Below are positions 8,894-17,053 of a DNA stretch of 33,508 nucleotides, piece by piece. The stretch is from an uncultured bacterium (GTDB lineage: Bacteria; Cyanobacteriota; Vampirovibrionia; Gastranaerophilales; Gastranaerophilaceae): NCBI GenBank assembly GCA_945833895.1, contig CAMAGQ010000003.1:1-33508 (forward strand), read 5' to 3'. Below the pieces are notes generated by a model. That model searched no databases. It was not told the origin of the DNA and saw nothing but the letters and a program-made list of their open reading frames with translations. Made by a program: the position numbers and the translations under genes. Every line of letters starts with the position of its first letter. The stretch's first letter is position 1.

Positions 8894-9760
8894 TTGCCGA
8901 AAGTTATTAAATTAGCCAAATGTGCAGGTTTTTGTTACGGTGTCAAAAGAGCCGTTGAAACTGTCAAAAAGTTAAAAGCAGACAACCCTGATAAGAATAT
9001 ATGTGTTCTTGGTGAACTCATACATAATTCTCAGGTAATTGAAGAGTTGGCTGGCCTTGGAATAACCTCACTGAAAGAATTACCGTCACATGGTGGCGGA
9101 ATTTGTGTTGTAAGAAGTCATGGCGAAAGTCCTGAGGTATTTGAACAAATTAAAAACGCAGGGTTTGAAATATTTGATTTAACTTGTCCTGATGTTAAAA
9201 AAGTTCAACAAAAGGCAATAGAACTCGCTCAAAACGGTTATTATCTTGTTATTGTCGGGAAATCCGAACACCCTGAGGTCATCGCAATTAGAGCAAACGC
9301 ATTGCAGTATAGCGAAAAAGTTATAGTCGCGGATTCTATAGATGCGATTGAACCTTATAAACAGGATTTGAAAACCCACAAAAAAATCGGTGTTGTTGTT
9401 CAAACAACTCAAATGGTTTCGACATTAAACGAGATTGTTAACGCCTTAACTCCATTGTCGAAAGAACTTCTTATTGCAAATACTATTTGCGGAAGTACTT
9501 CTGCTCGTCAGACTGAGGCAAAAGAACTTGCAAAGGAAAGCGATTTGATGGTTGTAGCGGGTTCTAAAAAGAGTGCAAACACAACTCATCTTGCTGAAAT
9601 TTTATCAGATATTACCAAAACTATTCACATTGAAACAGCAGGTGAATTAGTTCAATATAAAGACATTATTCAAAACTCCGAAAAGATTTCGGTGACTGCA
9701 GGAGCATCAACTCCGCAGAATATTATTGATGATGTTTTGAATAAGTTACAAGAATTTTAG
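8894..9760 (+). CDS. ispH: 4-hydroxy-3-methylbut-2-enyl diphosphate reductase
   Basis: IspH (LytB), 288 residues, performs the final step of the MEP isoprenoid pathway, reducing HMBPP to IPP and DMAPP with an Fe-S cluster. The three cluster cysteines are present: C14 (AGFCYGVKRA), C98 (DLTCPDV) and C199 (NTICGSTSARQ). The conserved histidines lie in IHN and SHGE, the catalytic Glu in GKSEHPEV, and the C-terminal AGAST-P segment is present. The family N-terminus matches the TTG codon at 8894, with no ATG nearby, so TTG is the likely start. The ribosome binding site is poor and lies inside a possible stem. ispH next to the S1 gene, separate or fused, is a known arrangement in Firmicutes. Confidence 0.95.
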   Translation: MPKVIKLAKCAGFCYGVKRAVETVKKLKADNPDKNICVLGELIHNSQVIEELAGLGITSLKELPSHGGGICVVRSHGESPEVFEQIKNAGFEIFDLTCPDVKKVQQKAIELAQNGYYLVIVGKSEHPEVIAIRANALQYSEKVIVADSIDAIEPYKQDLKTHKKIGVVVQTTQMVSTLNEIVNALTPLSKELLIANTICGSTSARQTEAKELAKESDLMVVAGSKKSANTTHLAEILSDITKTIHIETAGELVQYKDIIQNSEKISVTAGASTPQNIIDDVLNKLQEF

Positions 9761-9807
9761 AGGCGGTCAACCTCTTAAAAATAAAACAAAGAAAAGGAGA
9801 ATAAAAA

Positions 9808-10869
9808 ATGACACAAGTATTAGACGAATTTGAAAAACTGTTAGAAGAAAGTTTTTCTACAGGACATTCAGTTGCTGATATCGTTGAAGGTACAGTTTTG
9901 AGAAAAGACCAAGACGGTTATCTAATCAGCGTTAGAGGTGCTAAAACAGAAGCCTTCTTACCTAACAAAGAAATCTCTTCATTAGAAGAAACAACTCCGT
10001 TCGAAGTTGGCGACGTTAAAGAATTTTACGTATTGAAAGAAGAACACGACGAAGACGGTATGTTATTGTCATTGAAAAGACTTGCATTTGCTCAAGCTTG
10101 GGCCCAACTTAATGATGCAAAAGTTCAAGGTGATACAATCCTTGCTAAAGTTGTTTCAGTTGTTAAAGGCGGCGTTTTAGTTGATGTTGCTGATTTGAAA
10201 GGTTTCATTCCTTCATCCCAATTGAGAACAGGTACTCCGTTTGACGGTTTGTTAGACCAAAAAATCGAAGTTAAAGTTCTTGAAGCTGACCCTAAGAAAA
10301 ACAAACTTATCTTATCTCAAAGACAAGCTGTTGCTGAACAAAGAGATCAAGTTGTTGACAATATTTTAGCAACTTTGGAAGAAGATCAAGTTGTTAAAGG
10401 TGAAGTTGTAAGAATTGCTGATTTCGGTGCTTTCGTTGACATCAACGGTATCGATGGTTTACTTCCTATTTCTGAAATTTCTTGGCAAAGAATTAAACAC
10501 CCTTCAGACGTTATTTCTCTTGGTGAAACAATTGAAGTTAAAATCATCAAAATTGATAACGAATTGAAGAGAATTTCATTGTCATTGAAGAGAATGGGCG
10601 AAGATCCATGGCAACAAATTGAAGGTCAATTCTCAGAAGGTCAAGTTATCACAGGTACAGTAAACAAAGTTACAGGTTTTGGTGCTTTCATTAACATCTT
10701 CCCTGGTGTTGAAGCTTTACTTCCTGTTTCTGAAATGGCTGAAGAAAACGTTAATCCGTTCAACAAATTCAAAGTTGGTGACAGTGTAGAAGTTCTTATC
10801 AAGAAATTCACACCGCAAGAACACAGAATTGCATTGAGCATCAAAGATATTAAAAAAGATGCTGAATAG
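9808..10869 (+). CDS. rpsA: Small ribosomal subunit protein S1 (four S1 domains)
   Basis: 353 residues with four S1 RNA-binding repeats at about 24-90, 105-172, 192-262 and 277-347. The last two carry the characteristic strand motifs ADFGAFVDI and TGFGAFINI. S1 binds mRNA leaders and helps the 30S subunit load weak or structured sites. It is shorter than the six-domain E. coli protein, as in Firmicutes and Cyanobacteria. An AAGGAG site precedes the ATG. It lies 47 nt after ispH; the gap holds a small AGAGG/CCTCT inverted repeat (9759-9775) with no T tract. A strong terminator follows. Confidence 0.9.
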   Translation: MTQVLDEFEKLLEESFSTGHSVADIVEGTVLRKDQDGYLISVRGAKTEAFLPNKEISSLEETTPFEVGDVKEFYVLKEEHDEDGMLLSLKRLAFAQAWAQLNDAKVQGDTILAKVVSVVKGGVLVDVADLKGFIPSSQLRTGTPFDGLLDQKIEVKVLEADPKKNKLILSQRQAVAEQRDQVVDNILATLEEDQVVKGEVVRIADFGAFVDINGIDGLLPISEISWQRIKHPSDVISLGETIEVKIIKIDNELKRISLSLKRMGEDPWQQIEGQFSEGQVITGTVNKVTGFGAFINIFPGVEALLPVSEMAEENVNPFNKFKVGDSVEVLIKKFTPQEHRIALSIKDIKKDAE

Positions 10870-10899
10870 TTAATTTCAGACGGAATATATACTTTTGTA

Positions 10900-10933
10900 A
10901 CAGATGAGGCAATTTTTTTGCTTCATCTGTTTT
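10900..10933 (+). terminator. Intrinsic terminator after rpsA
   Basis: ACAGATGAGGCAA and TTGCTTCATCTGT form a 13-bp stem with one G-T pair, a T loop, and a short T tail (TTTT). Confidence 0.85.
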
Positions 10934-10934
10934 A

Positions 10935-10963
10935 TTGACAATACGAACTTGATTTAATATAAT
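10935..10963 (+). promoter_or_regulatory. Perfect consensus sigma-70 promoter
   Basis: TTGACA (10935-10940), 17-nt spacer, TATAAT (10958-10963). All twelve consensus bases match. Predicted start is near 10970, giving a leader of about 22 nt with an AAAGGG site for the gene at 10993. Confidence 0.88.
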
Positions 10964-10992
10964 TCGTATAACTTGTGAAAGGGATGTACACT

Positions 10993-11421
10993 ATGAAAAA
11001 GATTAACTGTTTATTATTTTTAGCAATTATGCTTGGGTTTACCTGTAATATGTCAATGGGAATTTCAACTCCTGATTATCCGTATTACACTTGTCCGTCA
11101 ATGGAAAATTTCAACCCTGCGGCTTTACCTGCCGAATATTGCCAAAGGTCAGCGAAACAGAAACCAAGTGAATATACAAGTTGTCTAAGAGAATATAAAC
11201 AATCTTATAACAAGGCAAAATTAGAGTACAGAAACAATAAATGCCGCTTGAGTGACGTTAGATATACCGAATTGCGTTACGGAATCGGAGTTTGTAAGGT
11301 TGATTACACAACAAAACCTGCTCCAAAAATTCTTTCAACAAAAAATACTACCGATGATGCAAGATGTATCAATAGATTGAAATCTTCACTTGCAAGAAGA
11401 TTTCCGAATATTGAGGAATAA
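10993..11421 (+). CDS. Small secreted Cys-rich protein, unknown function
   Basis: 142 residues. Residues 1-24 are a typical signal peptide (MKK start, hydrophobic LLFLAIMLGF core). The mature part has six cysteines, in YTCPS, EYCQRS, TSCLRE, NKCRL, GVCKV and ARCIN, which could form three disulfides outside the cytoplasm. The lipobox pattern is not met (GFTC). I choose 10993 over the in-frame GTG at 10975 because AAAGGG lies 9 nt upstream and the predicted transcription start is near 10970. The perfect promoter suggests abundant constitutive expression. No family recognised. Confidence 0.75.
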   Translation: MKKINCLLFLAIMLGFTCNMSMGISTPDYPYYTCPSMENFNPAALPAEYCQRSAKQKPSEYTSCLREYKQSYNKAKLEYRNNKCRLSDVRYTELRYGIGVCKVDYTTKPAPKILSTKNTTDDARCINRLKSSLARRFPNIEE

Positions 11422-11432
11422 TATTTTAAATA

Positions 11433-12683
11433 CTATTTCTTAGCGATAACAACTGCGTTAGAAAGTGCAATTCCGCCCGGTTGGTGAGGTTTGTTTACTA
11501 TTGCTCCGTTTACGTACATGACGGTTGAACCTCCGCCGTCAAGGTTAATTGCGTTTACGCAGCCGAGTGATTTCATAAAATATGCAAGTTCATTAAGTGT
11601 AAGCCCTACGGAACTTCCTTCCCTGCCGTCTGCCGTGATTAGGATTAAGTCGTTATCTTTTGTGTAACCTATTGCGGTTCTCGGATTTCTTCCGCCAATT
11701 GATTGGAGTTTCTGAGCGGTCATATCGACGAAAACCTCTCCGTCTTTAACAAGGTACGGGCCTCCGCTTATAATGTGTTTGACGTTTTCCCAGTACGGAT
11801 TAAGTGTTATTTGTGTATCTACGTATTGCGCTCCAAACAGTGCCGAAAGTTTTGATTTAGGACCTACAATAACGTATCCGTTTTGCGGAATAGAAAGGGG
11901 ATTGGCAGAAGCGGCTGTAATCCTATTATCTTCAACCCGAAGTTGAACACCATACTGTGGTGACGCAGGGGCATACGCTCCCCAATCCCTGGTATAGATT
12001 AATATATATGAGGATAACATTCTTGGTTGGTTTATGTTGTCTATTTGAATTTCGTGTCCGTTTCCTATGATTTTTCCTCTGAATTGTACTCTGCCGACAG
12101 TGTAGCCGTTATCAAAAATTCCAAGAGCAACTCTGTCATAAATCGGACCTGTGAAGAGTTTTTTGTTAATCATTAAAGTCCCAAGAGGAACGCCCGTTTG
12201 AGGTTTGAAAAATCCACCGTTGATTGCGACAATCGAATTGTTATTTTGTGCAATGTTTCTCAGTGAGCGTTTATTGTTTAAAGTGCTTGAAGCAACAGCA
12301 GGTCTGATTTCGTAATCTTTTGCGGCAAGTTGATTTACTTCTACTATATTTAATTTAACAGGTTTTCCGCTAAAATATTTGGTTATTTGTATATGTTTTA
12401 CCCCGTCCGCAACATTTCGCACATAATAACCGCGATACTTAGCCCTGATTCTGGCATCAAATCTGTCTTTGAAGTAGCCTGAATTAAGTCCTTCGTTTAT
12501 TTGTTTGGTTAAAGTTGTCATTGTCGGAACGGTAACATTTGAATTTGCAATCAAATCGTTTGCAAAAATTGAAGGCGTGAAATACAGATTGTACAGGACG
12601 AATGCAAGAAAGAAAAACCCGATGGCGTATAAAGATGTCCTGATTTGAAAATATGTTCGATGTTTAGCAAAAATTGTATCCAT
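11433..12683 (-). CDS. Membrane-anchored phosphodiester glycosidase (NAGPA/DUF2233 family)
   Basis: 416 residues with a cytoplasmic N-terminus and one membrane anchor (about 17-38), then an extracytoplasmic domain. Family motifs are clear: AINGGFF (153-159), ISGGPYLVKDG (305-315), NPRTAIGYTKD (333-343), ADGR (351-354) and NLDGGGSTVMYVNG (380-393). This fold, named after mammalian N-acetylglucosamine-1-phosphodiester alpha-N-acetylglucosaminidase, cleaves sugar phosphodiesters and in bacteria is often linked to cell-wall or exopolysaccharide turnover; the substrate here is unknown. The start at 12683 is favoured by GGTGAT 7 nt upstream; the frame is open from a GTG at 12695. It converges with the Cys-rich gene, only 11 nt away. 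Confidence 0.85.
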   Translation of the reverse strand: MDTIFAKHRTYFQIRTSLYAIGFFFLAFVLYNLYFTPSIFANDLIANSNVTVPTMTTLTKQINEGLNSGYFKDRFDARIRAKYRGYYVRNVADGVKHIQITKYFSGKPVKLNIVEVNQLAAKDYEIRPAVASSTLNNKRSLRNIAQNNNSIVAINGGFFKPQTGVPLGTLMINKKLFTGPIYDRVALGIFDNGYTVGRVQFRGKIIGNGHEIQIDNINQPRMLSSYILIYTRDWGAYAPASPQYGVQLRVEDNRITAASANPLSIPQNGYVIVGPKSKLSALFGAQYVDTQITLNPYWENVKHIISGGPYLVKDGEVFVDMTAQKLQSIGGRNPRTAIGYTKDNDLILITADGREGSSVGLTLNELAYFMKSLGCVNAINLDGGGSTVMYVNGAIVNKPHQPGGIALSNAVVIAKK

Positions 12684-12734
12684 ATATATCATCACCTTTG
12701 CAGTGTTATATTTTCGGATACCTTTTTGTTTTTA

Positions 12735-12783
12735 GAGTGGTTTGGGGAATAACACTCATCAGAAACCTATGAGGGCAAATAGG
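12735..12783 (-). promoter_or_regulatory. Two small hairpins in the leader of the glycosidase gene
   Basis: The leader holds CCTAT/ATAGG (12783-12766) and GAGTG/CACTC (12757-12735). They do not match a riboswitch I can name. Confidence 0.3.
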
Positions 12784-12797
12784 ATGTTCCTACTACT

Positions 12798-12826
12798 ATT
12801 GTAACATATTTTAAAATATTCCGCAA
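12798..12826 (-). promoter_or_regulatory. Extended -10 promoter of the glycosidase gene with palindromic spacer
   Basis: Reverse strand: TTGCGG (12826-12821), 17 nt, TACAAT (12803-12798) preceded by TGT. The spacer contains a perfect 14-bp palindrome ATATTTTAAAATAT (12806-12819), a possible operator. The leader to 12683 is about 108 nt. Confidence 0.6.
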
Positions 12827-12847
12827 TCCTTTACGGGGTGCGGTTTT

Positions 12848-12878
12848 ACAAAACTAAATAGTGGCAAACTTACACTAT
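12848..12878 (-). terminator. Weak intrinsic terminator after the small F-G protein gene
   Basis: Reverse strand: ATAGTG and CACTAT form a 6-bp stem with a 9-nt loop, followed by a T-rich tract (TTAGTTTTGT). It lies 21 nt after the stop codon and before the next promoter. Confidence 0.4.
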
Positions 12879-12898
12879 ATTTGTTTTTAAAATATCAA

Positions 12899-13243
12899 TT
12901 AAATAAGAGTATTTATAATTGATTGAACCTTGGATATTTCTTTGTTTTTGAGGGCGTTTCCGTCTATCGAAGTTATACTGACAGGCTTGTCACTTGTTCT
13001 GTCAATGTGGAAAATATCAAATTTATCAGGTTTTTTAAGGCTTTTTTGTGCGTAAGAAATGTATAAATCAGCGGATTTACCGAAATTTGTTTCTCTAATT
13101 GTAACATTATCGCCCTTTAATGTTGTGCCAAGGTAGGTTTTTAACTTGCCGTCAGAGCCGTGTGCAATCTTTTTAAATACTGACGTTGCTAACTTATCCG
13201 CTTTTGTTGCGGTACTTCCAAATGAAACTGAATTAATTCTCAT
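12899..13243 (-). CDS. Unknown 114-aa protein with N-terminal F-G segment
   Basis: Begins MRINSVSFGSTATKADK, one of several proteins here with a short polar start containing Phe-Gly or Phe-x-Gly. The remainder is a small mixed alpha/beta protein (LKTYLGTTLKGDNVTIRET, ADLYISYAQ, DKFDIFHID) without catalytic motif, signal peptide or membrane segment. I start it at 13243 because GAGG lies 5 nt upstream; the longer frame begins at 13276. A promoter with consensus -35 lies at 13279-13307. Function unknown. Confidence 0.7.
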   Translation of the reverse strand: MRINSVSFGSTATKADKLATSVFKKIAHGSDGKLKTYLGTTLKGDNVTIRETNFGKSADLYISYAQKSLKKPDKFDIFHIDRTSDKPVSITSIDGNALKNKEISKVQSIINTLI

Positions 13244-13278
13244 AATAACCTCACAGAGTAAATGTAAATAACACACTT

Positions 13279-13307
13279 ATTCAACATCAAAAGGTTATAA
13301 TTGTCAA
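13279..13307 (-). promoter_or_regulatory. Promoter of the 114-aa protein gene
   Basis: Reverse strand: TTGACA (13307-13302), 17-nt spacer, TTGAAT (13284-13279). The -35 is perfect, the -10 matches four of six. Confidence 0.55.
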
Positions 13308-13318
13308 GAAATAGCGAT

Positions 13319-15607
13319 TTAATCGACATCCACAGGCGGACGTTGAATTTTTTCTATTGCTTCTCTTGCCGTAAATACAAGAGTTTCAGGAACATTATCA
13401 ATTGTTGTAATTTGTCTTAACACATCGACAACTCTTTTGAACGCTCTGACAATGTCACCTTCGCCCATTTCCATTGATTCTGTTACTGTTTCCCACTCAG
13501 CACCTTCAACCCAGAGTTCAATCATTGAACTGAAATACGGATTTATGTAAAGCGGAGCATCAATATTGTGTCTGGATTGTACTTTGTACAATTTTTTCTT
13601 GATGTTGCGAATTTGGTTGAGAGTTTTTCTGACAGGCTCAGAGAACGGAATATATGGAATTTCAGTCCTCAAATCTTCTGTTGTCAATGCACAAACAACC
13701 CCTGCTAATTGAGATGGTGTCAGGTTTTCAAGAACTCCCGAGAAAATTATTTCAGCAAGGAATAATTCGTTTTCCGAACGAATTTGAGAGGTGGTTTTTC
13801 CTCTTTCTGTCGGGTAATCGTTTTCAAGGTAACCGTATTCAATCAGAACCTGCCTGTGTGCCAAAAATTTGTTCCAATAAATATCTTTTTGAAGTTCGAT
13901 TTCTTTTTCCAGTTTTTGTTTTTTACTTAACAAACGCCCGATAACTTCAATATTTTTAGCGTGTTTTTTGTAATGTTTACAGCAATCGCAAGGGAAACTT
14001 TGAAGTTTTGCTAGTTCTGCCTTGTTTCTCTCTCCGAATTCAATAATTTCAGGTGAAAGCGGTCTGTGTTTTGCCTTTTCCTGCCTTAGAATTTTTTTGT
14101 AAGTTTGGCGATTTTGAACGTACAAATATCTGATACTGTCATATTCTTTCATTTTTTCGTCAGTAAGTTTAGCAGGGCATGCGAAGGCTCGTGCTTCAAT
14201 TTCGTTATTGTATTCCTGAAGTTGAAATAAAATCGGTTTTATCCTGTAATCTGATGAGTAGTAGCCGAAACTTTTCAAAATGAGTTCTTTTGATTCTTCA
14301 AGGCTAAATCTTTGTAAAAGGTTAAGAACCATTGAATACCCCGGAGAGAAACGGCTTTCAAGCGGGTTAGAATTGCTCAATACTAACTCGGCAACTTCCT
14401 CAGGTGTTTGGAATGAAGTTCCGACGATAGTCACGTAGCCGATTTCATCCATACCACGCCTGCCGGCACGACCTGACATCTGCAAAAATTCATTAGCCGT
14501 AAGCATTCTGTGACCTGAATCCGTCCTTTTGCTTGTCGCACTGATAACCGTTGAACGAGCAGGCATATTTATCCCAGCTGCAAGTGTTTCAGTTGCAAAT
14601 ACAACCTTAATCAAACCTTTTTGGAATAACTTTTCAACAAGGTTTTTCCATGCCGGTAAAAGCCCCGCGTGGTGCGAAGCAACACCTTGTATAAGGTATT
14701 CAATATGCTTGTTGCCGTACAAATGCGGGTTTTCAGCAATATATTCATCTATGAAATTCTTTATTTGTTCCTGCTCTGCTTTCGTGTTTAAACCAAGTCC
14801 TGCACATTTTTCCATTTGCTCGTCGCATTTTTTACGTGAAAAAGTAAAATATATTGCAGGAAGCATATCGCTTTCGGCAAGATTTGCGATTATTTGCTTA
14901 ACGTAACTTTTTTTGCGTTTATCTCTACCTTTTGCCCATTGGGGCTTTTCAGGACGAATTTTTTTGTTTAATTTGCCCTCTGGGGTTAATAACGGAAGCA
15001 ACTTGAACGGTTGCGAACTGTCAAAATAGTAAAACCTCAGCGGAACAGGACGAAAATCCGTATTTACAAGAACTGTTTTTGAGTGAACGGTGTTAATCCA
15101 GTTTGTGAGTTCGTCACCGTTAGCGACAGTTGCAGATAGTGCAATTATTTGAATATTTGTCGGACAGTAGATGATGCTTTCTTCCCAAACCGTTCCACGC
15201 TGTTCGTCGTTCATATAGTGAACTTCATCAAGCACAACATAGCGAACATCTTTTAGGTTGTCTGCTACGGCTCCGAAATTCGTTCCGTAAAGCATGTTTC
15301 TGAAAACTTCCGTTGTCATAATTACAATTTGAGCACCACGATTTATTGAGGTGTCGCCTGTAAGAAGTCCGACTTTGTCAACTCCGTATTTTTCACTAAA
15401 ATCGTAAAACTTTTGGTTAGATAAAGCTTTAAGCGGAGTTGTATAAAAAATTCTGCAGCCTTGCTCTAATGCTCTGTGGATTGCGTGCTGTGCGATAACT
15501 GTTTTACCTGCACCTGTCGGGGCACAAACAACAACACTGTTGCCGTTGTTGATTACTTCGCATGCCTCTTTTTGAAATTCATCTAATTCAAATGGAAATT
15601 CGTACAT
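13319..15607 (-). CDS. Ski2/Mtr4-like superfamily 2 RNA helicase with DSHCT-type C-terminus
   Basis: 762 residues. ATPase motifs are all present: Walker A APTGAGKT (29-36), TTPLKALSNQK, DEVH (127-130), SAT (158-160), the ATETLAAGINMPAR segment and SGRAGRRG (378-385). The C-terminal half is helical and ends in a region resembling the DSHCT domain of Ski2, Mtr4 and their cyanobacterial and actinobacterial relatives. Such enzymes unwind RNA 3' to 5', often feeding exonucleases. A Cys cluster (FPCDCCKHYKKH) is present. The start at 15607 has AAGGA 10 nt upstream; a TTG two codons earlier is less likely. An extended -10 lies at 15638-15646. Confidence 0.88.
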   Translation of the reverse strand: MYEFPFELDEFQKEACEVINNGNSVVVCAPTGAGKTVIAQHAIHRALEQGCRIFYTTPLKALSNQKFYDFSEKYGVDKVGLLTGDTSINRGAQIVIMTTEVFRNMLYGTNFGAVADNLKDVRYVVLDEVHYMNDEQRGTVWEESIIYCPTNIQIIALSATVANGDELTNWINTVHSKTVLVNTDFRPVPLRFYYFDSSQPFKLLPLLTPEGKLNKKIRPEKPQWAKGRDKRKKSYVKQIIANLAESDMLPAIYFTFSRKKCDEQMEKCAGLGLNTKAEQEQIKNFIDEYIAENPHLYGNKHIEYLIQGVASHHAGLLPAWKNLVEKLFQKGLIKVVFATETLAAGINMPARSTVISATSKRTDSGHRMLTANEFLQMSGRAGRRGMDEIGYVTIVGTSFQTPEEVAELVLSNSNPLESRFSPGYSMVLNLLQRFSLEESKELILKSFGYYSSDYRIKPILFQLQEYNNEIEARAFACPAKLTDEKMKEYDSIRYLYVQNRQTYKKILRQEKAKHRPLSPEIIEFGERNKAELAKLQSFPCDCCKHYKKHAKNIEVIGRLLSKKQKLEKEIELQKDIYWNKFLAHRQVLIEYGYLENDYPTERGKTTSQIRSENELFLAEIIFSGVLENLTPSQLAGVVCALTTEDLRTEIPYIPFSEPVRKTLNQIRNIKKKLYKVQSRHNIDAPLYINPYFSSMIELWVEGAEWETVTESMEMGEGDIVRAFKRVVDVLRQITTIDNVPETLVFTAREAIEKIQRPPVDVD

Positions 15608-15637
15608 TCTCAACTATCCTTAAAACTGTCTATTTAT

Positions 15638-15646
15638 ATTATAACA
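15638..15646 (-). promoter_or_regulatory. Extended -10 promoter of the helicase gene
   Basis: Reverse strand TGT-TATAAT: a perfect -10 with the TGn extension, about 30 nt before the start. No good -35 is visible. Confidence 0.5.
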
Positions 15647-15711
15647 TATATTTTTGTATATGCTACATAAATCCAACAAGAATAATTTGCGGCGTGTGAG
15701 GATAAAATAAA

Positions 15712-15966
15712 ACTCGTCATTCCGAGTGCCACGTTTTTTAATGACTGAAGAACAAACTGCCCTCCCACTTTGGATGAGAATTTCTTAATGAACGTTAGTG
15801 AATTTAGAAATTCGGGTGAGGGTTAAAATCACCCCATTCCTACACCTTCACCCATACGGGAAACAGAAAATTACTTACCTCTCACAAAACAATACTTGAT
15901 TGTTTTGTTCGGCAGAGTGCTATTTTCTAGTCCCATCAAGGGAAGGGTAAGAAGGTATATTTACCC
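15712..15966. repeat. Palindrome-rich intergenic element, likely dispersed repeat
   Basis: The gap between the helicase and yajQ has no credible ORF but carries five inverted repeats in series: ACTCG/CGAGT around TCATTC (15712-15727), GAATTTCT/AGAAATTC (15778-15813), GGGTGA/TCACCC (15814-15834), ACAAAACAAT/ATTGTTTTGT with a 5-nt loop (15884-15908), and GGGTAA/TTACCC (15945-15966). The two flanks are roughly complementary (CCCTCCCACTTTGGATGAGA near 15760 and the reverse of 15930-15948). The GTCATTCCGAG and CCCTT-GATGGGA words recall REP-like sequences known from several phyla. Copy number cannot be seen here. Confidence 0.5.
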
Positions 15967-15973
15967 ACGCTGA

Positions 15974-16474
15974 TTATCTGTAGTTTGTGAATTGGAGCGG
16001 AACATCATAGTTATCAGCGTTTTGTCTTAATGTTTGAATAACCGCTTGCAAGTCGTCTTTGTCCTTACCCGTTACTCTGACTTGTTCGCCTTGAATTGAT
16101 GCTTGAACTTTCAATTTTGTTCCTTTAATATCTGCAACAATTTTTTTAGCAAGTTCTTGAGTTAATCCTTTTTTGAGTTCAAAAACCTGTCTTACGTTGC
16201 CGCCAAGTGCGTTTTCTACAGGTTTCGGGTCAAGAATTTTTATGCTTAAATTTCTCTTAACCAATTTAGACTGTAAAATGTCGATGATGTTTTTCAATTT
16301 CATTTCATCATTTGTTGTTATAACAATTTCTTTTTCTTGTTCAAGTTCAACTTTTGAATTTGAATTTTTCAGGTCAAATCTTGTGGTTAATTCTCTTTTA
16401 ACCTGATCAACCGCGTTAACAAGTTCCTGTTTATCGTATTCTGAAACAATATCAAAACTGCAATCTTTTGCCAT
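15974..16474 (-). CDS. yajQ: YajQ family nucleotide-binding protein (UPF0234)
   Basis: 166 residues, normal length. The N-terminus SFDIVSEYDKQELVNAVDQ and the C-terminal ending VPLQFTNYR are hallmarks of the family, as are the AKKIVADIK helix and the QVRVTGKDKDDLQAVI segment. YajQ proteins have a double ferredoxin-like fold; some bind tRNA, nucleotides or cyclic-di-GMP, but the role here is not shown. A strong AGGAGG Shine-Dalgarno lies upstream of the ATG. Downstream is the palindrome-rich gap, whose last hairpin (15945-15966) lacks a T tract and is at best a poor terminator. Confidence 0.92.
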   Translation of the reverse strand: MAKDCSFDIVSEYDKQELVNAVDQVKRELTTRFDLKNSNSKVELEQEKEIVITTNDEMKLKNIIDILQSKLVKRNLSIKILDPKPVENALGGNVRQVFELKKGLTQELAKKIVADIKGTKLKVQASIQGEQVRVTGKDKDDLQAVIQTLRQNADNYDVPLQFTNYR

Positions 16475-16506
16475 AAAACTCCTCCTTTTTTAATAATTTT
16501 AGCATA

Positions 16507-16533
16507 AAAATGCGGGAAAATGAAATTTTCCGC
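16507..16533 (-). terminator. Intrinsic terminator after the 128-aa protein gene
   Basis: Reverse strand: TGCGGAAAAT and ATTTTCCCGCA pair with one bulged base around a 3-nt loop, followed by TTTTT. It separates this gene from yajQ downstream. Confidence 0.65.
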
Positions 16534-16555
16534 AAAAGTTACACACTATCACTAT

Positions 16556-16942
16556 TTAAGGTTTCGGTTTTACAAATTTTCCCTTAATGCTTGAGCCTAA
16601 TTTTTTTATTGAACCCCAAGCACCGGCTGCACCTTTTTTAACAAGTCCTAAAAGTGCTTTTGCACCGGTTTTGCCAAACTTACAGAATGCAAAAACTGCT
16701 CCTGCTATTCCCGCTCCGAGAAATACTGTATTCCAAACTTTCTGGTCTTTTTCTTTTTGTGATTTTATTTCAACTTTATCCGAATCAAGTTTTCCTTGAA
16801 TTTGTATTCCGCTCATTGAATTAAATGTTGGTCCATTTGCAAATGACGGAACGGTAATTTGTTTGTCTAAGTTCAATAACCCGATATCTGTGTGCATAAC
16901 ATCACCCATATTGTATGCACCTATATCTAAAATGTCTGACAT
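16556..16942 (-). CDS. Small membrane protein with basic Gly/Ala/Lys tail, unknown
   Basis: 128 residues. Residues 1-50 are polar and Gly/Asn-rich (PSFANGPTFNSMSG), 51-68 charged, 70-90 a hydrophobic segment (VWNTVFLGAGIAGAVFAF), and 91-128 a Lys/Gly/Ala-rich tail (KALLGLVKKGAAGAWGSIKK) likely to form an amphipathic, positively charged helix. The same style is seen in the two coupled proteins at 26407-27620. It might be a membrane-active or membrane-attached peptide, but no family is recognised. AAAGG lies 8 nt before the ATG. Confidence 0.65.
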   Translation of the reverse strand: MSDILDIGAYNMGDVMHTDIGLLNLDKQITVPSFANGPTFNSMSGIQIQGKLDSDKVEIKSQKEKDQKVWNTVFLGAGIAGAVFAFCKFGKTGAKALLGLVKKGAAGAWGSIKKLGSSIKGKFVKPKP

Positions 16943-16999
16943 AATTCTAACCTTTATCTTTTTACCTACATATATATAAAGTATTTTTTTGTAAAATAA

Positions 17000-17028
17000 T
17001 TTACTTTTTTGTTAAAATTTGCTTTAAT
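17000..17028 (+). promoter_or_regulatory. Possible promoter of the duplicated-motif protein gene
   Basis: TTTACT (17000-17005), 17-nt spacer, TTTAAT (17023-17028), about 26 nt before the start. Both boxes are moderate matches in very AT-rich DNA. Confidence 0.35.
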
Positions 17029-17053
17029 ATACTTAACAAATGAGGAAGTATTT

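Noticed and set aside
9759..9775. AGAGG/CCTCT inverted repeat between ispH and rpsA as terminator
   Set aside because: Only 5 bp and followed by A-rich, not T-rich, sequence on the coding strand.
12721..12791. Hammerhead-like CTGATGAG and preQ1-like CTCTAAAAAC in the glycosidase leader
   Set aside because: The hammerhead GAAA core and third stem are absent, and the preQ1-I loop and CUAA tail do not match.
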